Source: Exiguobacterium aurantiacum DSM 6208 (lineage in GTDB: Bacteria > Bacillota > Bacilli > Exiguobacteriales > Exiguobacteriaceae). From it: a stretch of 64,000 nucleotides of DNA. Position 1 is the first letter of the stretch, and each line of letters begins with the position of its first letter. The translations under genes were made by a program, and so were the position numbers. Shown in pieces: positions 41,195 through 50,740 of the stretch. The stretch covers positions 2,829,001 through 2,893,000 of the forward strand of contig NZ_JNIQ01000001.1 of assembly GCF_000702585.1 (NCBI RefSeq), read 5' to 3'. The notes under the pieces were generated by a model. The model ran no database searches. It saw only the letters and a program-made list of their open reading frames with translations, and was not told the DNA's origin.

Positions 41195-41379
41195 GTCAAT
41201 TCCCCCTCTACTATCTGTTTCATCATAATTAAAAATCGTTCTCACGTGTAGCGATTTGACTGAAATTGAAGGGAACCTGATGGCGACTTACCTAGTATAT
41301 AGTAGTGAATCGCTTTCCCGTTCTATTGGTTGAAGCACCTGTCATGTTCGAAGAGGAAACAGATAAGGAGAGGATCATC

Positions 41380-41994
41380 ATGACCGCACGTTTCAAATCA
41401 TTGCTATTGTGTACGCTCTCGCTCGTCATCTTCACAACAGCATGTCAGTCCGCGGCATCGCCACACGAAACAATTCAAATGAAAAGTGAAGAAGAACAGC
41501 GCCAAATCGTAGACAATTTCACGTTCGACGACTATAAGAAACTGTTTGATGACGTGATCATCGAAGCAAACCAGTTCGACGTCGAGGAGCCGTTACGGAA
41601 GTGGGTCATTCGGACGTTGGCAGAAGAGAAGCTGTACTATGAAACCGACTTAACAGACGCGCAAGTCATCGCACTCTCGACTGAAGCGATGGAACAAGAT
41701 GTTTCATGGAAGACGGTCGCAAGAGAGACGTACAACATTCACGTAACCGAAGACGAGATTGACCGTTTCATTCAACAAGGACCGGACCAAAGTGATTTGC
41801 CGATTCATCTCGCCTACGCGAGCGCCCTTGGTTTATCCCTTCAAGAGTTGAATCATCGGTTTGACCGAGACCTTTATGAAAAGAATACGATTTGGTTACG
41901 TCTAATCCCGGTGTTAGAAAAGAAATACGGTACGACGGACAACAACAAACTTGTGGAACGATATGAAGCAGAAGTCAACGCACAACTCGATTAA
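41380..41994 (+). CDS. Lipoprotein with a SurA_N-like helical domain
   Basis: A 204-residue protein with a lipoprotein signal: RFKSLLLCTLSLVIFTTACQ, where the Cys after TTA would be lipidated. The mature part is helical and acidic, with LTDAQVIALSTEAMEQDVSWKTVARET and VTEDEIDRFIQQGPD, reminiscent of the chaperone-like N-terminal domain of SurA/PrsA, but there is no parvulin domain. Function unknown. ATG 41380 has AAGGAGAGG before it. It is convergent with the lysine operon. Confidence 0.7.
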   Translation: MTARFKSLLLCTLSLVIFTTACQSAASPHETIQMKSEEEQRQIVDNFTFDDYKKLFDDVIIEANQFDVEEPLRKWVIRTLAEEKLYYETDLTDAQVIALSTEAMEQDVSWKTVARETYNIHVTEDEIDRFIQQGPDQSDLPIHLAYASALGLSLQELNHRFDRDLYEKNTIWLRLIPVLEKKYGTTDNNKLVERYEAEVNAQLD

Positions 41995-42015
41995 CCTGCC
42001 AACTAACGGTTCACC

Positions 42016-42056
42016 CGAAAAAGGGATTCAGTCATGCGACTGAATCCCTTTTCTTT
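42016..42056. terminator. Bidirectional terminator between the lipoprotein gene and the lysine operon
   Basis: Perfect stem AAAAGGGATTCAGTC and complement, loop ATGC, with T-runs on both strands. It closes the lysine operon behind lysA. Confidence 0.88.
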
Positions 42057-42070
42057 ATTCGCCTACACCA

Positions 42071-43363
42071 TTATGTCGATTGACCGACCACTTCACAAGC
42101 GACCAAGTCTTCGAGCGTCTGTCTGCGAACGACGAGACGATGTGTCCCGTCTTTCACGAAGACGACGGCCGGACGAAGCATTTGGTTGTAGTTGCTCGCC
42201 ATCGAGAAGTTATACGCCCCCGTCGCTTTGACGAGAAGCAGATCGCCCGCCTCGACCGGCGGGATGAGTGAACGGTTCGCGATGATGTCCCCCGACTCAC
42301 AGCACGCCCCGACGATTTTCGCTTCGAGCGTCTTTTCTTCATTCATCCGTGTCGCTGCGATGACGTCGTACTCGGCGTCATAGAGGGCAGGACGAATGTT
42401 GTCCGTCATCCCGCCATCGACCGAGACATACGTGCGGACACCGCTCACTTCCTTCACCGTACCGACCTCATAAAGCGTCGCCCCGGCGTTCGCGACGAGC
42501 CAACGTCCCGGCTCGATCCCGATTTTCGGGAGCGGCAATCCGAAGCGGTTCACTTCCGCGATGAGCGTATCCATCACTTGCGTCATCGTGTCGGCAAAGT
42601 CGAGCGGATCGTCCGACTCGAGATAGGCGACGCCAAAGCCGCCCCCGATGTTCAAGACGTCGGCTGTGAAGCCTGTCTGTTGACGAATCGTCTCGATGAA
42701 GTTGACCATCGTCTTGACCGTATTGATGAACAGCGTCGGCTCTTGAATCTGTGACCCGACGTGGCAATGGATACCTTGTAAGCGGAGTCGTTCCGCCGCA
42801 AGTGTCGCCCGGACCGCTTCGAGATATGTCTCGTCATGCGTCGGGAAACCGAACTTCGTATCGACCCCACCCGTCTGAATCGCTTCATGGGCGCCTCCGA
42901 CAACTTGTGGAACGATGCGGAGCAAGACATCGACGTCGACGTCATGTTCGACGGCGAGGCCGGATAACAGCCCGATTTCACGCATGTTGTCGATCGTGAA
43001 ATGAGTGATTCCGTTCTCAAGGGCGAACGCGATGTCTTGGACCGTCTTGTTCGACCCGTGGACGTGAATCCGGTCGGCCGGTACACCGGCGTGCAAGGCG
43101 ACGAACATCTCGCCGCGCGAGACGACATCGATACTGAGACCGGACGCCATGACTTTCTCATAGACGGCCGCGACCGACATCGCTTTCGACGCGTAGAGCG
43201 CGTACGTGTTCGGATACTTGTCTAAAAAGGCGCTCCGGACGAGGCCGAGACGGCTCTCGAGCTCCGGCTCGCTCATGATATAGAGCGGCGTCCCATACGT
43301 CGCTTGAAGTTCACGGACGGACACGCCCTCGATCATACAAACTGATTGGTTGGTGGTGTACAT
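42071..43363 (-). CDS. lysA: Diaminopimelate decarboxylase
   Basis: A 430-residue fold-III PLP decarboxylase. The Schiff-base lysine is in TYALYASKAMSV; HVGSQI, LNIGGGFGVAY and IEPGRWLV bind PLP phosphate; the catalytic Cys is in ACCESGDI. It converts meso-diaminopimelate to lysine, the last step of the pathway. ATG 43363 follows GAAGGAGGAAA. The start lies inside the end of alr (31-base overlap). It is the last gene of the riboswitch-controlled lysine operon. Confidence 0.95.
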   Translation of the reverse strand: MYTTNQSVCMIEGVSVRELQATYGTPLYIMSEPELESRLGLVRSAFLDKYPNTYALYASKAMSVAAVYEKVMASGLSIDVVSRGEMFVALHAGVPADRIHVHGSNKTVQDIAFALENGITHFTIDNMREIGLLSGLAVEHDVDVDVLLRIVPQVVGGAHEAIQTGGVDTKFGFPTHDETYLEAVRATLAAERLRLQGIHCHVGSQIQEPTLFINTVKTMVNFIETIRQQTGFTADVLNIGGGFGVAYLESDDPLDFADTMTQVMDTLIAEVNRFGLPLPKIGIEPGRWLVANAGATLYEVGTVKEVSGVRTYVSVDGGMTDNIRPALYDAEYDVIAATRMNEEKTLEAKIVGACCESGDIIANRSLIPPVEAGDLLLVKATGAYNFSMASNYNQMLRPAVVFVKDGTHRLVVRRQTLEDLVACEVVGQST

Positions 43364-44421
43364 ACATTTCCTCCTTCGAAGCGATGCGGGACACGCCATG
43401 AGCGTGCGCATAGTTGTTCTGAATTGTTGGCGTGACCGGTACGCGTCACGTCATCAATTTTTGTCGTGTTGCCATATAACTCGACCACGTCCCCGACTTG
43501 AACGGTCTCATCGACGCGGAGGAAGCTGTGGCTCATGAAAATGTTACTGATGAACGGGAACGCCCGATCGTTAATATGGGCCGGCAAATGCCGCCGTGCG
43601 CGCATCAAGCCATCGCCGTAACCGACTGACAGGACAGCGATCCGTTCTTGCGCCGGTGCCGTATAACCTGTGCCGTAACCGACGTGAGCGCCCGCTTCGA
43701 TCTGATGCACCGCGATGACTTCTGTCTCCCAACGGAACGCCGGGACGAGCCATTCGACCGGTTCGACCGACGAATAGCCGTACAAAAAGATCCCGACCCG
43801 CACGTGCGTGCAATGCGCAAGACGAGCGTCCGCTTGTAGCGTCGCCGCGCTGTTCGCCGCATGCACGACTTCGAACGCATGCCGCTCGATGAGCCGCGTC
43901 GACCAGTCGGCGAACCGCTCCACTTGGATACTATGCTCGATTTCCGCGTTATCGGCATCGGCGAGCGGGAAGTGCGTGCATAACCCGACGAGGTCGAGTC
44001 CTTCATCTTGGCAAAATGCGACGATGGCAAGTGCCTCCTCGAACGTCTTGGCACCAAAACGGTTCATGCCGACATCTAATTTCAAATGGAGCCGGACCCC
44101 GTCCAATTGACTGCGCTGAGCGACTAACCAATCGTACGATCCGATGGCGACATCGAGTTTCTGTTCTTGGACATCTTGCCATTCATAAACAGGGTTCATG
44201 ACGAGGACGCGGGCGTCCGGCGCATACGTCCGAACTTCCCTCGCCTCTTCAAGCGTCGTCACCATGAAGTGACGCACCCCTTCTTCGTACAGTGTCGTCA
44301 CAACTGGCTCCATCCCTAAGTTATAGGCGTTGTTTTTCACGACGGCGAACACCGGGCGGCCGAGCGTCTCGATCCGACGTTTGTTCTCACGAATCGCGTT
44401 TAGGTCAATTGTGACTCCCAT
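43333..44421 (-). CDS. alr: Alanine racemase-like PLP enzyme of the lysine operon
   Basis: A 362-residue fold-III PLP racemase. The Schiff-base lysine is in VFAVVKNNAYNLG, a variant of the usual AVVKADAYGHG. The second catalytic residue, Tyr, is in HVGYGTGYTA, and RVGIFLYGY and LSVGYGDGL are also conserved. It should interconvert L- and D-alanine. Position between ilvE and lysA matches the alr2 gene in the Staphylococcus aureus dap operon. Whether alanine is the real substrate is uncertain, since it stands where an epimerase of the lysine pathway might be. The last 31 bases overlap lysA. Confidence 0.85.
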   Translation of the reverse strand: MGVTIDLNAIRENKRRIETLGRPVFAVVKNNAYNLGMEPVVTTLYEEGVRHFMVTTLEEAREVRTYAPDARVLVMNPVYEWQDVQEQKLDVAIGSYDWLVAQRSQLDGVRLHLKLDVGMNRFGAKTFEEALAIVAFCQDEGLDLVGLCTHFPLADADNAEIEHSIQVERFADWSTRLIERHAFEVVHAANSAATLQADARLAHCTHVRVGIFLYGYSSVEPVEWLVPAFRWETEVIAVHQIEAGAHVGYGTGYTAPAQERIAVLSVGYGDGLMRARRHLPAHINDRAFPFISNIFMSHSFLRVDETVQVGDVVELYGNTTKIDDVTRTGHANNSEQLCARSWRVPHRFEGGNVCTPPTNQFV

Positions 44422-44433
44422 ACAAAAACTCCT

Positions 44434-45360
44434 TTATTCTTTGACTGCTGCTTTGACGAATGTGATCCAATCGCGATGGTTTTCGATTTTCCCGGTCACG
44501 GCTTCACGGTAACGTGTGAGCATGTTCGTTGCGACCGTCTGAACCCCACCGCCGATCGAGATGTTGTCGACTTCGATGACACTTGTCACTTCAGCCGCCG
44601 TACCCGTCAAGAAGATTTCATCTGCTACATATAGTTCGTCACGACCGATGTGGCGTTCGATCACGTCAAACCCGTCTTCACGGGCAAGTTCGATCACCGT
44701 TTGACGCGTGATGCCGTCGAGCACCGAACAGTCGAGTGACGGTGTGAAGATTTTTTTACCTTTGACGAGGAAGATGTTGGCGACGCTCGCCTCGCTGACG
44801 TTTCCGTTCATGTCGAGGGCGATCGCTTCATCGTATCCGTCGCGCACCGCTTCGCCTTTAAGCAACTGCGAGTTCATATAGTTTGCTGCCGCTTTCGCCT
44901 GCATCGGCATCATCGTCGAAGAGACGCGGCGATATGACGCGACTTTCGCCCGGATACCGACCGTTTTGCTGAAATATTCACCGAGCGGCCAGCATGAGAT
45001 GGCGACGTGTACTTTTGTTTCCGCAGTCGGCATGAGTGCCTGCCAAGGTGTGCCGAGGAAAACGAATGGACGGATGTAACAAGCTTCAAACCCGTTGCGT
45101 TCAATCAATTCGATTGTCGCTTGCTCGAGCTCGTCGACCGTGTACGGCAAATCTACGTGATAGTAGGCGCATGAGCGTACGAGGCGCTCCAAATGTTCGC
45201 GGAGACGGAAGATGGCCGGACCTTCCTCTGTGTGATAGGCTCGGATTCCTTCGAAGAACCCGCTCCCGTAATGAATCGCGTGCGTCATGATGCTCGTATT
45301 CGCATCCGTCGGCTCGATCCAAGCCCCGTCTTTCCACATCCATTGTCCATACTGTTCCAT
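44434..45360 (-). CDS. ilvE: Branched-chain amino acid aminotransferase-like enzyme (class IV)
   Basis: A 308-residue class IV aminotransferase. IHYGSGFFEGIRAY opens it; the PLP lysine is in MPMQAKAAANYMNSQL; DMNGNVSEASVANIFLVK and LDGITRQTVIELA are the family signature. Normally it transfers the amino group between glutamate and branched-chain keto acids. Here it lies in the lysine operon, directly after dapH, where an aminotransferase is needed to act on N-acetyl-2-amino-6-ketopimelate. That role is only suggested by position. It starts 46 bases behind dapH after GGGAGAG. Confidence 0.87.
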   Translation of the reverse strand: MEQYGQWMWKDGAWIEPTDANTSIMTHAIHYGSGFFEGIRAYHTEEGPAIFRLREHLERLVRSCAYYHVDLPYTVDELEQATIELIERNGFEACYIRPFVFLGTPWQALMPTAETKVHVAISCWPLGEYFSKTVGIRAKVASYRRVSSTMMPMQAKAAANYMNSQLLKGEAVRDGYDEAIALDMNGNVSEASVANIFLVKGKKIFTPSLDCSVLDGITRQTVIELAREDGFDVIERHIGRDELYVADEIFLTGTAAEVTSVIEVDNISIGGGVQTVATNMLTRYREAVTGKIENHRDWITFVKAAVKE

Positions 45361-45406
45361 AGTTCAACTCTCCCATTCATTTTTGATATTTTCTGTCTAT
45401 TATACG

Positions 45407-46114
45407 TTAGAGAGAGCGTAAGTCATCAACAAGTTGTGTTTTTTCTGCAGTTTTTTCATCTTTTTGCTTAATGATGCGGGCCGGTGTACCAGCAACGACG
45501 ACGCCAGGCGGTACGTCTTGTGTGACGACACTTCCTGCCGCGACGACTGCGTTTTCTCCGACACGGACGCCTTCCAAGATGACGGCGTTCGCACCGATCA
45601 TGACACCGTCTTCGATGATGACCGGATCTTTTGAAGGTGGCTCAAGGACACCTGCGACAACCGCGCCGGCTCCGAGGTGGACGTTTTTCCCGAGTGTTCC
45701 GCGGGCGCCGATGACAGCGTTCATGTCGACCATCGATCCGTCACCGATGACGGCTCCGATGTTGATGACCGCCCCCATCATGACGACGGCGTTGTTCCCG
45801 ATTTGGACGTGGTCCCGGATGAACGAGCCTGGCTCGATCCGTGCGTTCAATTTCGTCGTGTCGAGCATCGGCACGGCACTGTTGCGACGATCAAACTCGA
45901 CGTGTGAGTCCGTGATGACCGCTGCGTTCGCTTCTAGGAATGCGGCGGCACGTTCTGCTGTCGTCAAGAACAGTTTCGACTCGTCTGATCCGAACGCTTT
46001 CGCGTCCTCGATTGTGAGACCGGCCAATTGGCCGTTGACGTATAGTTTGACTGGCGTTTCTTTCTTGGCATCTTTAATGTATTGCGCGATTTCATAAGCG
46101 TTTGTGAGTAACAT
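45407..46114 (-). CDS. dapH: Tetrahydrodipicolinate N-acetyltransferase
   Basis: A 235-residue protein with the DapH N-terminal helical domain ([20 protein letters not shown]) and a left-handed beta-helix with hexapeptide repeats from [19 protein letters not shown] through [17 protein letters not shown]. It acetylates tetrahydrodipicolinate, defining the acetylase branch of lysine synthesis. The start overlaps the end of dapB by 23 bases, with GAGGAGG in front. Confidence 0.94.
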   Translation of the reverse strand: MLLTNAYEIAQYIKDAKKETPVKLYVNGQLAGLTIEDAKAFGSDESKLFLTTAERAAAFLEANAAVITDSHVEFDRRNSAVPMLDTTKLNARIEPGSFIRDHVQIGNNAVVMMGAVINIGAVIGDGSMVDMNAVIGARGTLGKNVHLGAGAVVAGVLEPPSKDPVIIEDGVMIGANAVILEGVRVGENAVVAAGSVVTQDVPPGVVVAGTPARIIKQKDEKTAEKTQLVDDLRSL

Positions 46115-46841
46115 GAGTAGCCTCCTCGTATAGGTTCGTTAAATTGTATAATCCGGCCGGGCGGTCGAGAATCGTCGCCGCCGCGGCGAGCGCCCCGTTC
46201 GCGAACACGCGTTTCGACAGGGCCGTGTGTTTCAGTTCCAGCATTTCATCGTCCCCGGCAAAGAGGACGGTGTGTTCACCGAAAATCGTGCCGCCACGCA
46301 CCGAGTGCATGCCGAGCTCGTTCGCTTCACGGGCTTCACGGCGTGGCGTCCGGTCATATACCGGTGTGACGTCACGTTTCGCCTCGATGGCTCGGGCGAG
46401 CAACTCCGCTGTCCCGCTTGGCGCGTCGACTTTCTTACGATGATGCGCTTCGATCACTTCGATGTCATAACCGAGCGTGAGCGGTACGAGCTGGTCGAGC
46501 AATTGTTTCAACAGTGCGATCCCGTAAGACGTGTTATACGACTGGAAGATCGGGATCTCGTTTGACGCTTCCTCGATTTTCGCGAGTTCTGCTTCCGAAA
46601 AGCCGGTCGTCGCGATGACGAGCGGGACTTGCTTCGCTTTTCCGTAGGCGAGCACATCATCTAAGAGCGCCGGGTTCGAGAAGTCGATGACGACATCGAT
46701 GTCCGCCTCGACTTCTTTCAGCGACGTCGGATGCTCCCCGCCCGCCGGTGAGACGATAGCCGCGACGTTCAAATTTTGCGTGTGGGCGACTTCTTCCACG
46801 ATTTGCCCCATCGCCCCGTAGCCATGAATGAGTAAGTTCAC
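46092..46841 (-). CDS. dapB: 4-hydroxy-tetrahydrodipicolinate reductase
   Basis: A 249-residue DapB. The NAD(P)-binding start is [15 protein letters not shown]; the catalytic segment [17 protein letters not shown] is the DapB signature with the His-His-Lys group. The rest includes [13 protein letters not shown]. It reduces the DapA product to tetrahydrodipicolinate. It begins within the last four bases of dapA (ATGA), so translation is coupled. Confidence 0.95.
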   Translation of the reverse strand: MNLLIHGYGAMGQIVEEVAHTQNLNVAAIVSPAGGEHPTSLKEVEADIDVVIDFSNPALLDDVLAYGKAKQVPLVIATTGFSEAELAKIEEASNEIPIFQSYNTSYGIALLKQLLDQLVPLTLGYDIEVIEAHHRKKVDAPSGTAELLARAIEAKRDVTPVYDRTPRREAREANELGMHSVRGGTIFGEHTVLFAGDDEMLELKHTALSKRVFANGALAAAATILDRPAGLYNLTNLYEEATHVTHKRL

Positions 46842-47719
46842 TGTCTCACCTCATTGAATTGCTCCATTGCTGACAAGAGCCGGGCCTCGGCCGTCGCGCT
46901 CATCGGAACGAGCGGAAGGCGTGGTGCGCCGAACTCGAATCCGCGTGCGTTCAATGCGGCCTTGACTGGGATCGGATTCACTTCGGCGAACAGCTCATCG
47001 ATGACCGGCAACAAACGGATTTGCCACTTGCGCGCCGTCTCTAAATCTCCGGCGAGAAGTGCCTCGGCGAGTGCGACCGTCGCACCAGGATAAACGTTTG
47101 ATAATACCGAGACGACGCCTTGGGCTCCCCAAGCCATGTACGGTAAGATTTGATCATCGTTCCCGCAATAGACTGGGAACCCTTCCGGTAAGTGGGCCAT
47201 CATTTGAGCCATCACCGAGATGTCCCCGCTCGCTTCTTTCAAAGCTGCGATGCGTGGATGGTCGGCAAGTTCTCCGACCGTCGCCGGTTCGAGCGCGACT
47301 CCGGTGCGTGACGGCACGTTATAGAGCATGAGCGGAATCGGTGAAGCGTCGGCGATCGCTGTGAAGTGTGCGATGAGGCCGGCTTGCGTCGACTTATTGT
47401 AATACGGTGTGACGACCATCGCCATCTCGGCACCGAGCTCTGCGGCGCGCTTCGTCTTCTCGATGCTTAGCGCCGTATTGTTCGATCCGGTGCCAGCGAT
47501 GATGACGGCGCGTCCGGCCGCGATGTCGATCGCTTTCGTGAGGAGCGTCTCGAACTCTTCGTCCGTGATTGTCATCCCTTCACCGGTCGTCCCCCCGATG
47601 ACGAGCCCGCTCACCCCTTCCTTGATTTGATCTTCAATCAACGCTTCCCATGCGTTAAGGTTTAGCGATCCGTCTTGTTGGAACGGTGTGGCAAGTGCTG
47701 TAGCGACTCCTGTGAACAT
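46838..47719 (-). CDS. dapA: 4-hydroxy-tetrahydrodipicolinate synthase
   Basis: A 293-residue TIM-barrel aldolase. GGTTGEGMTITDEEF is the pyruvate-family motif, the catalytic Tyr is in MLYNVPSRTG and the Schiff-base lysine in IAALKEASGD. It joins pyruvate and aspartate semialdehyde, the committed step of lysine and diaminopimelate synthesis. The ATG follows AAGGAGG; 13 bases separate it from asd. Confidence 0.95.
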   Translation of the reverse strand: MFTGVATALATPFQQDGSLNLNAWEALIEDQIKEGVSGLVIGGTTGEGMTITDEEFETLLTKAIDIAAGRAVIIAGTGSNNTALSIEKTKRAAELGAEMAMVVTPYYNKSTQAGLIAHFTAIADASPIPLMLYNVPSRTGVALEPATVGELADHPRIAALKEASGDISVMAQMMAHLPEGFPVYCGNDDQILPYMAWGAQGVVSVLSNVYPGATVALAEALLAGDLETARKWQIRLLPVIDELFAEVNPIPVKAALNARGFEFGAPRLPLVPMSATAEARLLSAMEQFNEVRQ

Positions 47720-47731
47720 ATGATCTCCTCC

Positions 47732-48727
47732 TTATTTTGTGGCGGTCTGGCCAATCATGCACTGGGCGATTTGGACGGCGTTCGCGGCGGCGCCTTTTCG
47801 AACGTTGTCGGCGACGCACCAAAGATGGAACGTGTTCGGTTGCGACTCGTCGACACGGACACGTCCGACGTACACTTCGTCGGTCCCGTTCGCATCGAGC
47901 GGCGTCGGGTAGACGAGTTCATTCGGGTTGTCCATGAGGACGATACCTGGCGCGTCACTGAGGACGGCCTTCACTTCAGCGAGCGTCGCCTCGCGGTCGA
48001 GCGTGACCGTGATCGAGACAGCGTGGCTGTTTCGAACAGGAACACGGACGCATGTCGCCGTCACCCCAAGGTGTGGAGCGTTCAAAATTTTGCGTGTCTC
48101 GTCGATCATCTTCTGCTCTTCTTTCGTATAGCCATTCTCGAGGAACACGTCGATGTGCGGCAACACGTTGTCATAAATCGGATACGGATAGTTCTGCGGG
48201 TCCTCACCACGTGCTCCGCGCTCTAAATCTTCAATCCCTTTTTGTCCTGAACCCGAGACGGCTTGATACGACGTATAGGCGACGCGTGTCAATCCGTACA
48301 CTTCAGCGAGCGGGGCGAGCGCGACGACCGATTGGATCGTCGAACAGTTCGGATTGGCGATGAGCGGCTTGTCCGGGCTCAGCTCGACCCGGTTCACTTC
48401 CGGCACGATGAGTGGGATGTCCGTTTGCATCCGGAACGCGCTCGAGTTGTCGATGACGATGACACCTTGTTCGCTAAGGCGCGGCGCATACTGTTCACTG
48501 ATACCGCCTCCTGCCGAGAACAAGGCGATGTCGATCGGGTCTGCGTAAATCGCATCGGACAGTTCTCGGATGACGACGTCCTGTCCATTCACCGTGACCG
48601 TCTTCCCGGCTGAACGGGCTGATGCGTACAACATCAACTCGTTGATCGGGAACTCATATTCTGTCAACACTTCAATCATCTTTTGACCGACGGCACCGGT
48701 CGCACCGACGACAGCTACGTTATACAT
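47732..48727 (-). CDS. asd: Aspartate-semialdehyde dehydrogenase
   Basis: A 331-residue Asd. It starts MYNVAVVGATGAVGQKMIEV (NADP site), has SAGGGISEQYAP, the catalytic Cys in LIANPNCSTIQ and the base His in RVPVRNSHAVSI. It makes aspartate semialdehyde for lysine, threonine and methionine. AAGGAGG lies before the ATG and the gene follows lysC by 13 bases. Confidence 0.95.
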   Translation of the reverse strand: MYNVAVVGATGAVGQKMIEVLTEYEFPINELMLYASARSAGKTVTVNGQDVVIRELSDAIYADPIDIALFSAGGGISEQYAPRLSEQGVIVIDNSSAFRMQTDIPLIVPEVNRVELSPDKPLIANPNCSTIQSVVALAPLAEVYGLTRVAYTSYQAVSGSGQKGIEDLERGARGEDPQNYPYPIYDNVLPHIDVFLENGYTKEEQKMIDETRKILNAPHLGVTATCVRVPVRNSHAVSITVTLDREATLAEVKAVLSDAPGIVLMDNPNELVYPTPLDANGTDEVYVGRVRVDESQPNTFHLWCVADNVRKGAAANAVQIAQCMIGQTATK

Positions 48728-48739
48728 GTGGCGTCCTCC

Positions 48740-49939
48740 TTATAACTTGAAGCGCGTCGCGATGGCCGCGACTGCTGCTTCGACGTCTTGTTCGTTGATT
48801 GTGTAAGAGATGCTGATTTCAGATGTCGTGACTTGGTAGAACGGAATGCCGCTCTCACGGAACGTTGCGAACAGCTCGGATGCGACACCGGTCGCATCAC
48901 GCATCCCGATACCGACGACTGAGATTTTCGCATGTTCGGTATGGCGATCAATCTTGATTTGTGGGAACGTCTCCGTCAACTCGGCGAGCGCTTCTTCAAG
49001 GAACGCTTCCTCGTCAAGCGGACACGTGAACGACAAGAACACTTCTCCGTCGAACGCCGTCTGACTGATCATATCGATATTGACGTGACGCTGTGACAAC
49101 TTCTCGAAAATATCGGCCACACCTGCCACCGAGTGCGGAATATGTTTAATTGAGACGCTGAGCACGTTCTTCACGACGCTCACACTCGTCACCGCTTTTT
49201 GTTCCATTGCCTGTGTCATATCCATGATCCAAGTTCCTCCTTCGCTCGCAAGCGTCTTTCCTACAAAAATGTTCACGTCATATTTTTTCGCGAGTTCGAC
49301 GCTACGCATCTCCATCACTTTCGAACCGAGTGCGCTCATCTCCATCATCTCGTCGTACGACACTGTGTCTAAGCGGCGGGCTGTCGGATGAATGCGTGGG
49401 TCGGCCGTATACACACCGGCGACGTCCGTGTAAATCTCACACCGTTTGCTGAGGACGGCGGCTAAGGCGACGGCCGTCGTATCGGAGCCGCCGCGACCGA
49501 GCGTCGTCACGTCCCCGAACTCATTGACACCTTGGAAGCCGGCGACGATGACGACATCATACGTGCGCAACTTTTCTTCCAACACTTCTTTTCGAATCGC
49601 CTTAATTTTACTTTTCGTATGGATGCCCATCGTGTCGATCCCGGCTTGTTGTCCGGTGAGCGACAGCGCTGCGACGCCTCGCGAGTTCAAGGCGATGCTG
49701 AGCAGGCTGATCGTCTGCTCTTCCCCGACCGCCAGCAAGCGATCGAGTTCTCGAATCGTCGGTCGTTCCGTGATTTGCTTGGCGAGTGACAAGAGCGAGT
49801 CGGTCGTCTTTCCCATCGCGGAAACGACGACGACGAGCTTCTCGCCGGCCTCGGCCCGCGTTTGTAAATATTCAGAAATTGCCTGTATTTGTTCGATTGT
49901 GGCAACGGAGCTGCCTCCAAATTTCAATACGGTTGTCAT
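48740..49939 (-). CDS. lysC: Aspartokinase
   Basis: A 399-residue aspartate kinase with the catalytic start TVLKFGGSSVATIEQ, VVVSAMGKTTDSLL and TLGRGGSDTTAVALAA, followed by two ACT domains (SVKNVLSVSIKHIPHSVAGV type region and KISVVGIGMRDATGVASELF) that sense lysine. It phosphorylates aspartate. The start is ATG 49939 with GTGGGGA; the long open frame upstream runs through the riboswitch and is not coding. First gene of the lysine operon, preceded by a lysine riboswitch with a terminator. Confidence 0.95.
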   Translation of the reverse strand: MTTVLKFGGSSVATIEQIQAISEYLQTRAEAGEKLVVVVSAMGKTTDSLLSLAKQITERPTIRELDRLLAVGEEQTISLLSIALNSRGVAALSLTGQQAGIDTMGIHTKSKIKAIRKEVLEEKLRTYDVVIVAGFQGVNEFGDVTTLGRGGSDTTAVALAAVLSKRCEIYTDVAGVYTADPRIHPTARRLDTVSYDEMMEMSALGSKVMEMRSVELAKKYDVNIFVGKTLASEGGTWIMDMTQAMEQKAVTSVSVVKNVLSVSIKHIPHSVAGVADIFEKLSQRHVNIDMISQTAFDGEVFLSFTCPLDEEAFLEEALAELTETFPQIKIDRHTEHAKISVVGIGMRDATGVASELFATFRESGIPFYQVTTSEISISYTINEQDVEAAVAAIATRFKL

Positions 49940-49969
49940 CAAGTTCCCCACTTTCATGATGTCCACCAA

Positions 49970-50021
49970 CAGAAAAAGCGGCAGACCGGTAGGAAGCACT
50001 CTCCCTACGGTCTGCCGCTTG
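49970..50021 (-). terminator. Riboswitch-controlled terminator in front of lysC
   Basis: On the minus strand, stem AAGCGGCAGACCG with CGGTCTGCCGCTT, then TTTTCTG. An inner extension (TAGGGAG/CTTCCTA) lengthens the stem. It is the expression platform of the riboswitch. Confidence 0.88.
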
Positions 50022-50059
50022 TACGCGCAGTTGAAAAACGATTGAAAAATCGTTCCGTA

Positions 50060-50228
50060 GATAGCGCTCCATGGCATTTCATCCATGGCAGTGTAGGCGT
50101 TGTTCACGACTACCCCAGCCTTCGTTCGTACGCATGCGAACGTCGACTTCGGCGAATTTCCCCTTTCGGCCCGATCCGGAATGCGTCCGTCTCGATCAAG
50201 CTTACTCATGTCATTCGCAACCTCTATC
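50060..50228 (-). promoter_or_regulatory. Lysine riboswitch (L-box) upstream of the lysine operon
   Basis: On the minus strand GATAGAGG and GCGCTATC form the closing P1 stem. Between them lie the L-box landmarks TTGCGAATGACATGAGTAAG, CCGAAAGGGGAAATTCGCCGAAG split around a loop, GGCTGGGGTAGTCG, ACACTGCCATGG and CCATGGAGCGC. Lysine binding should allow the terminator at 49970-50021 to form and shut the whole operon. Confidence 0.94.
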
Positions 50229-50246
50229 TGTCAGTTGTTAGTTTTA

Positions 50247-50275
50247 GTTATAACAAATGAAAAACGACTTGCCAA
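50247..50275 (-). promoter_or_regulatory. Promoter of the lysine operon
   Basis: On the minus strand TTGGCA (50270-50275) and TATAAC (50247-50252) with 17 bases between them, about 12 bases before the riboswitch. Confidence 0.7.
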
Positions 50276-50311
50276 CCTTTTTTTAGAAAAAAGGAAAATT
50301 TCTAAAAACGA

Positions 50312-50740
50312 TCACCATGCCTTTTTCATCATCCGGTGCGGAATGTCGGCGTCTAAAAACTCATCGCCATACGGCTCATACCCGAGTCGCTCATAGAACG
50401 GGAGCGCCGTCAGCTGGGCCCCGAGTTTCAACGTATGGATGCCTTGTCCGTTCGCGACGCGCTCGATCTCAAACATGACTTCCTGGGCATACCCGTTCCC
50501 TCGCGCCGTTTTCAATGTCGCGACCCGTTCGACTTTGCCGACGCCGTCTTCGATCGGTCGCAGCCGGGCCGTCGTCACAGGATTGTCGTCCACTGTTCCG
50601 ACGACGTGGACACAGACCGGATCGAGGTCATCATACTCGAGTTCAGGATCGATGCCTTGCTCCTCGATGAAGACGACTTCCCGGACGTGTCGCGCTTGTT
50701 CAATCAACGCCTTTGTTTGACCGTGCTTGATGATCAACAT
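50312..50740 (-). CDS. GNAT family acetyltransferase (YjcF/ElaA-like)
   Basis: A 142-residue GNAT protein. VREVVFIEEQGIDPELEYDDLD is the substrate-side start seen in YjcF-type proteins; the acetyl-CoA loop is LKTARGNGYAQEVMFEI, and LGAQLTALPFYERLGYEPYG with DIPHRMMKK ends it. The substrate is not known. Its first seven bases overlap the end of alaX, so the two are cotranscribed and translation is coupled. Confidence 0.85.
   Translation of the reverse strand: MLIIKHGQTKALIEQARHVREVVFIEEQGIDPELEYDDLDPVCVHVVGTVDDNPVTTARLRPIEDGVGKVERVATLKTARGNGYAQEVMFEIERVANGQGIHTLKLGAQLTALPFYERLGYEPYGDEFLDADIPHRMMKKAW

Noticed and set aside
45399-45429. Internal promoter between dapH and ilvE on the minus strand (TTGATG and TATAAT)
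   Set aside because: The -10 is perfect but the spacer is 19 bases and there is no terminator before it; too weak to list as a feature.
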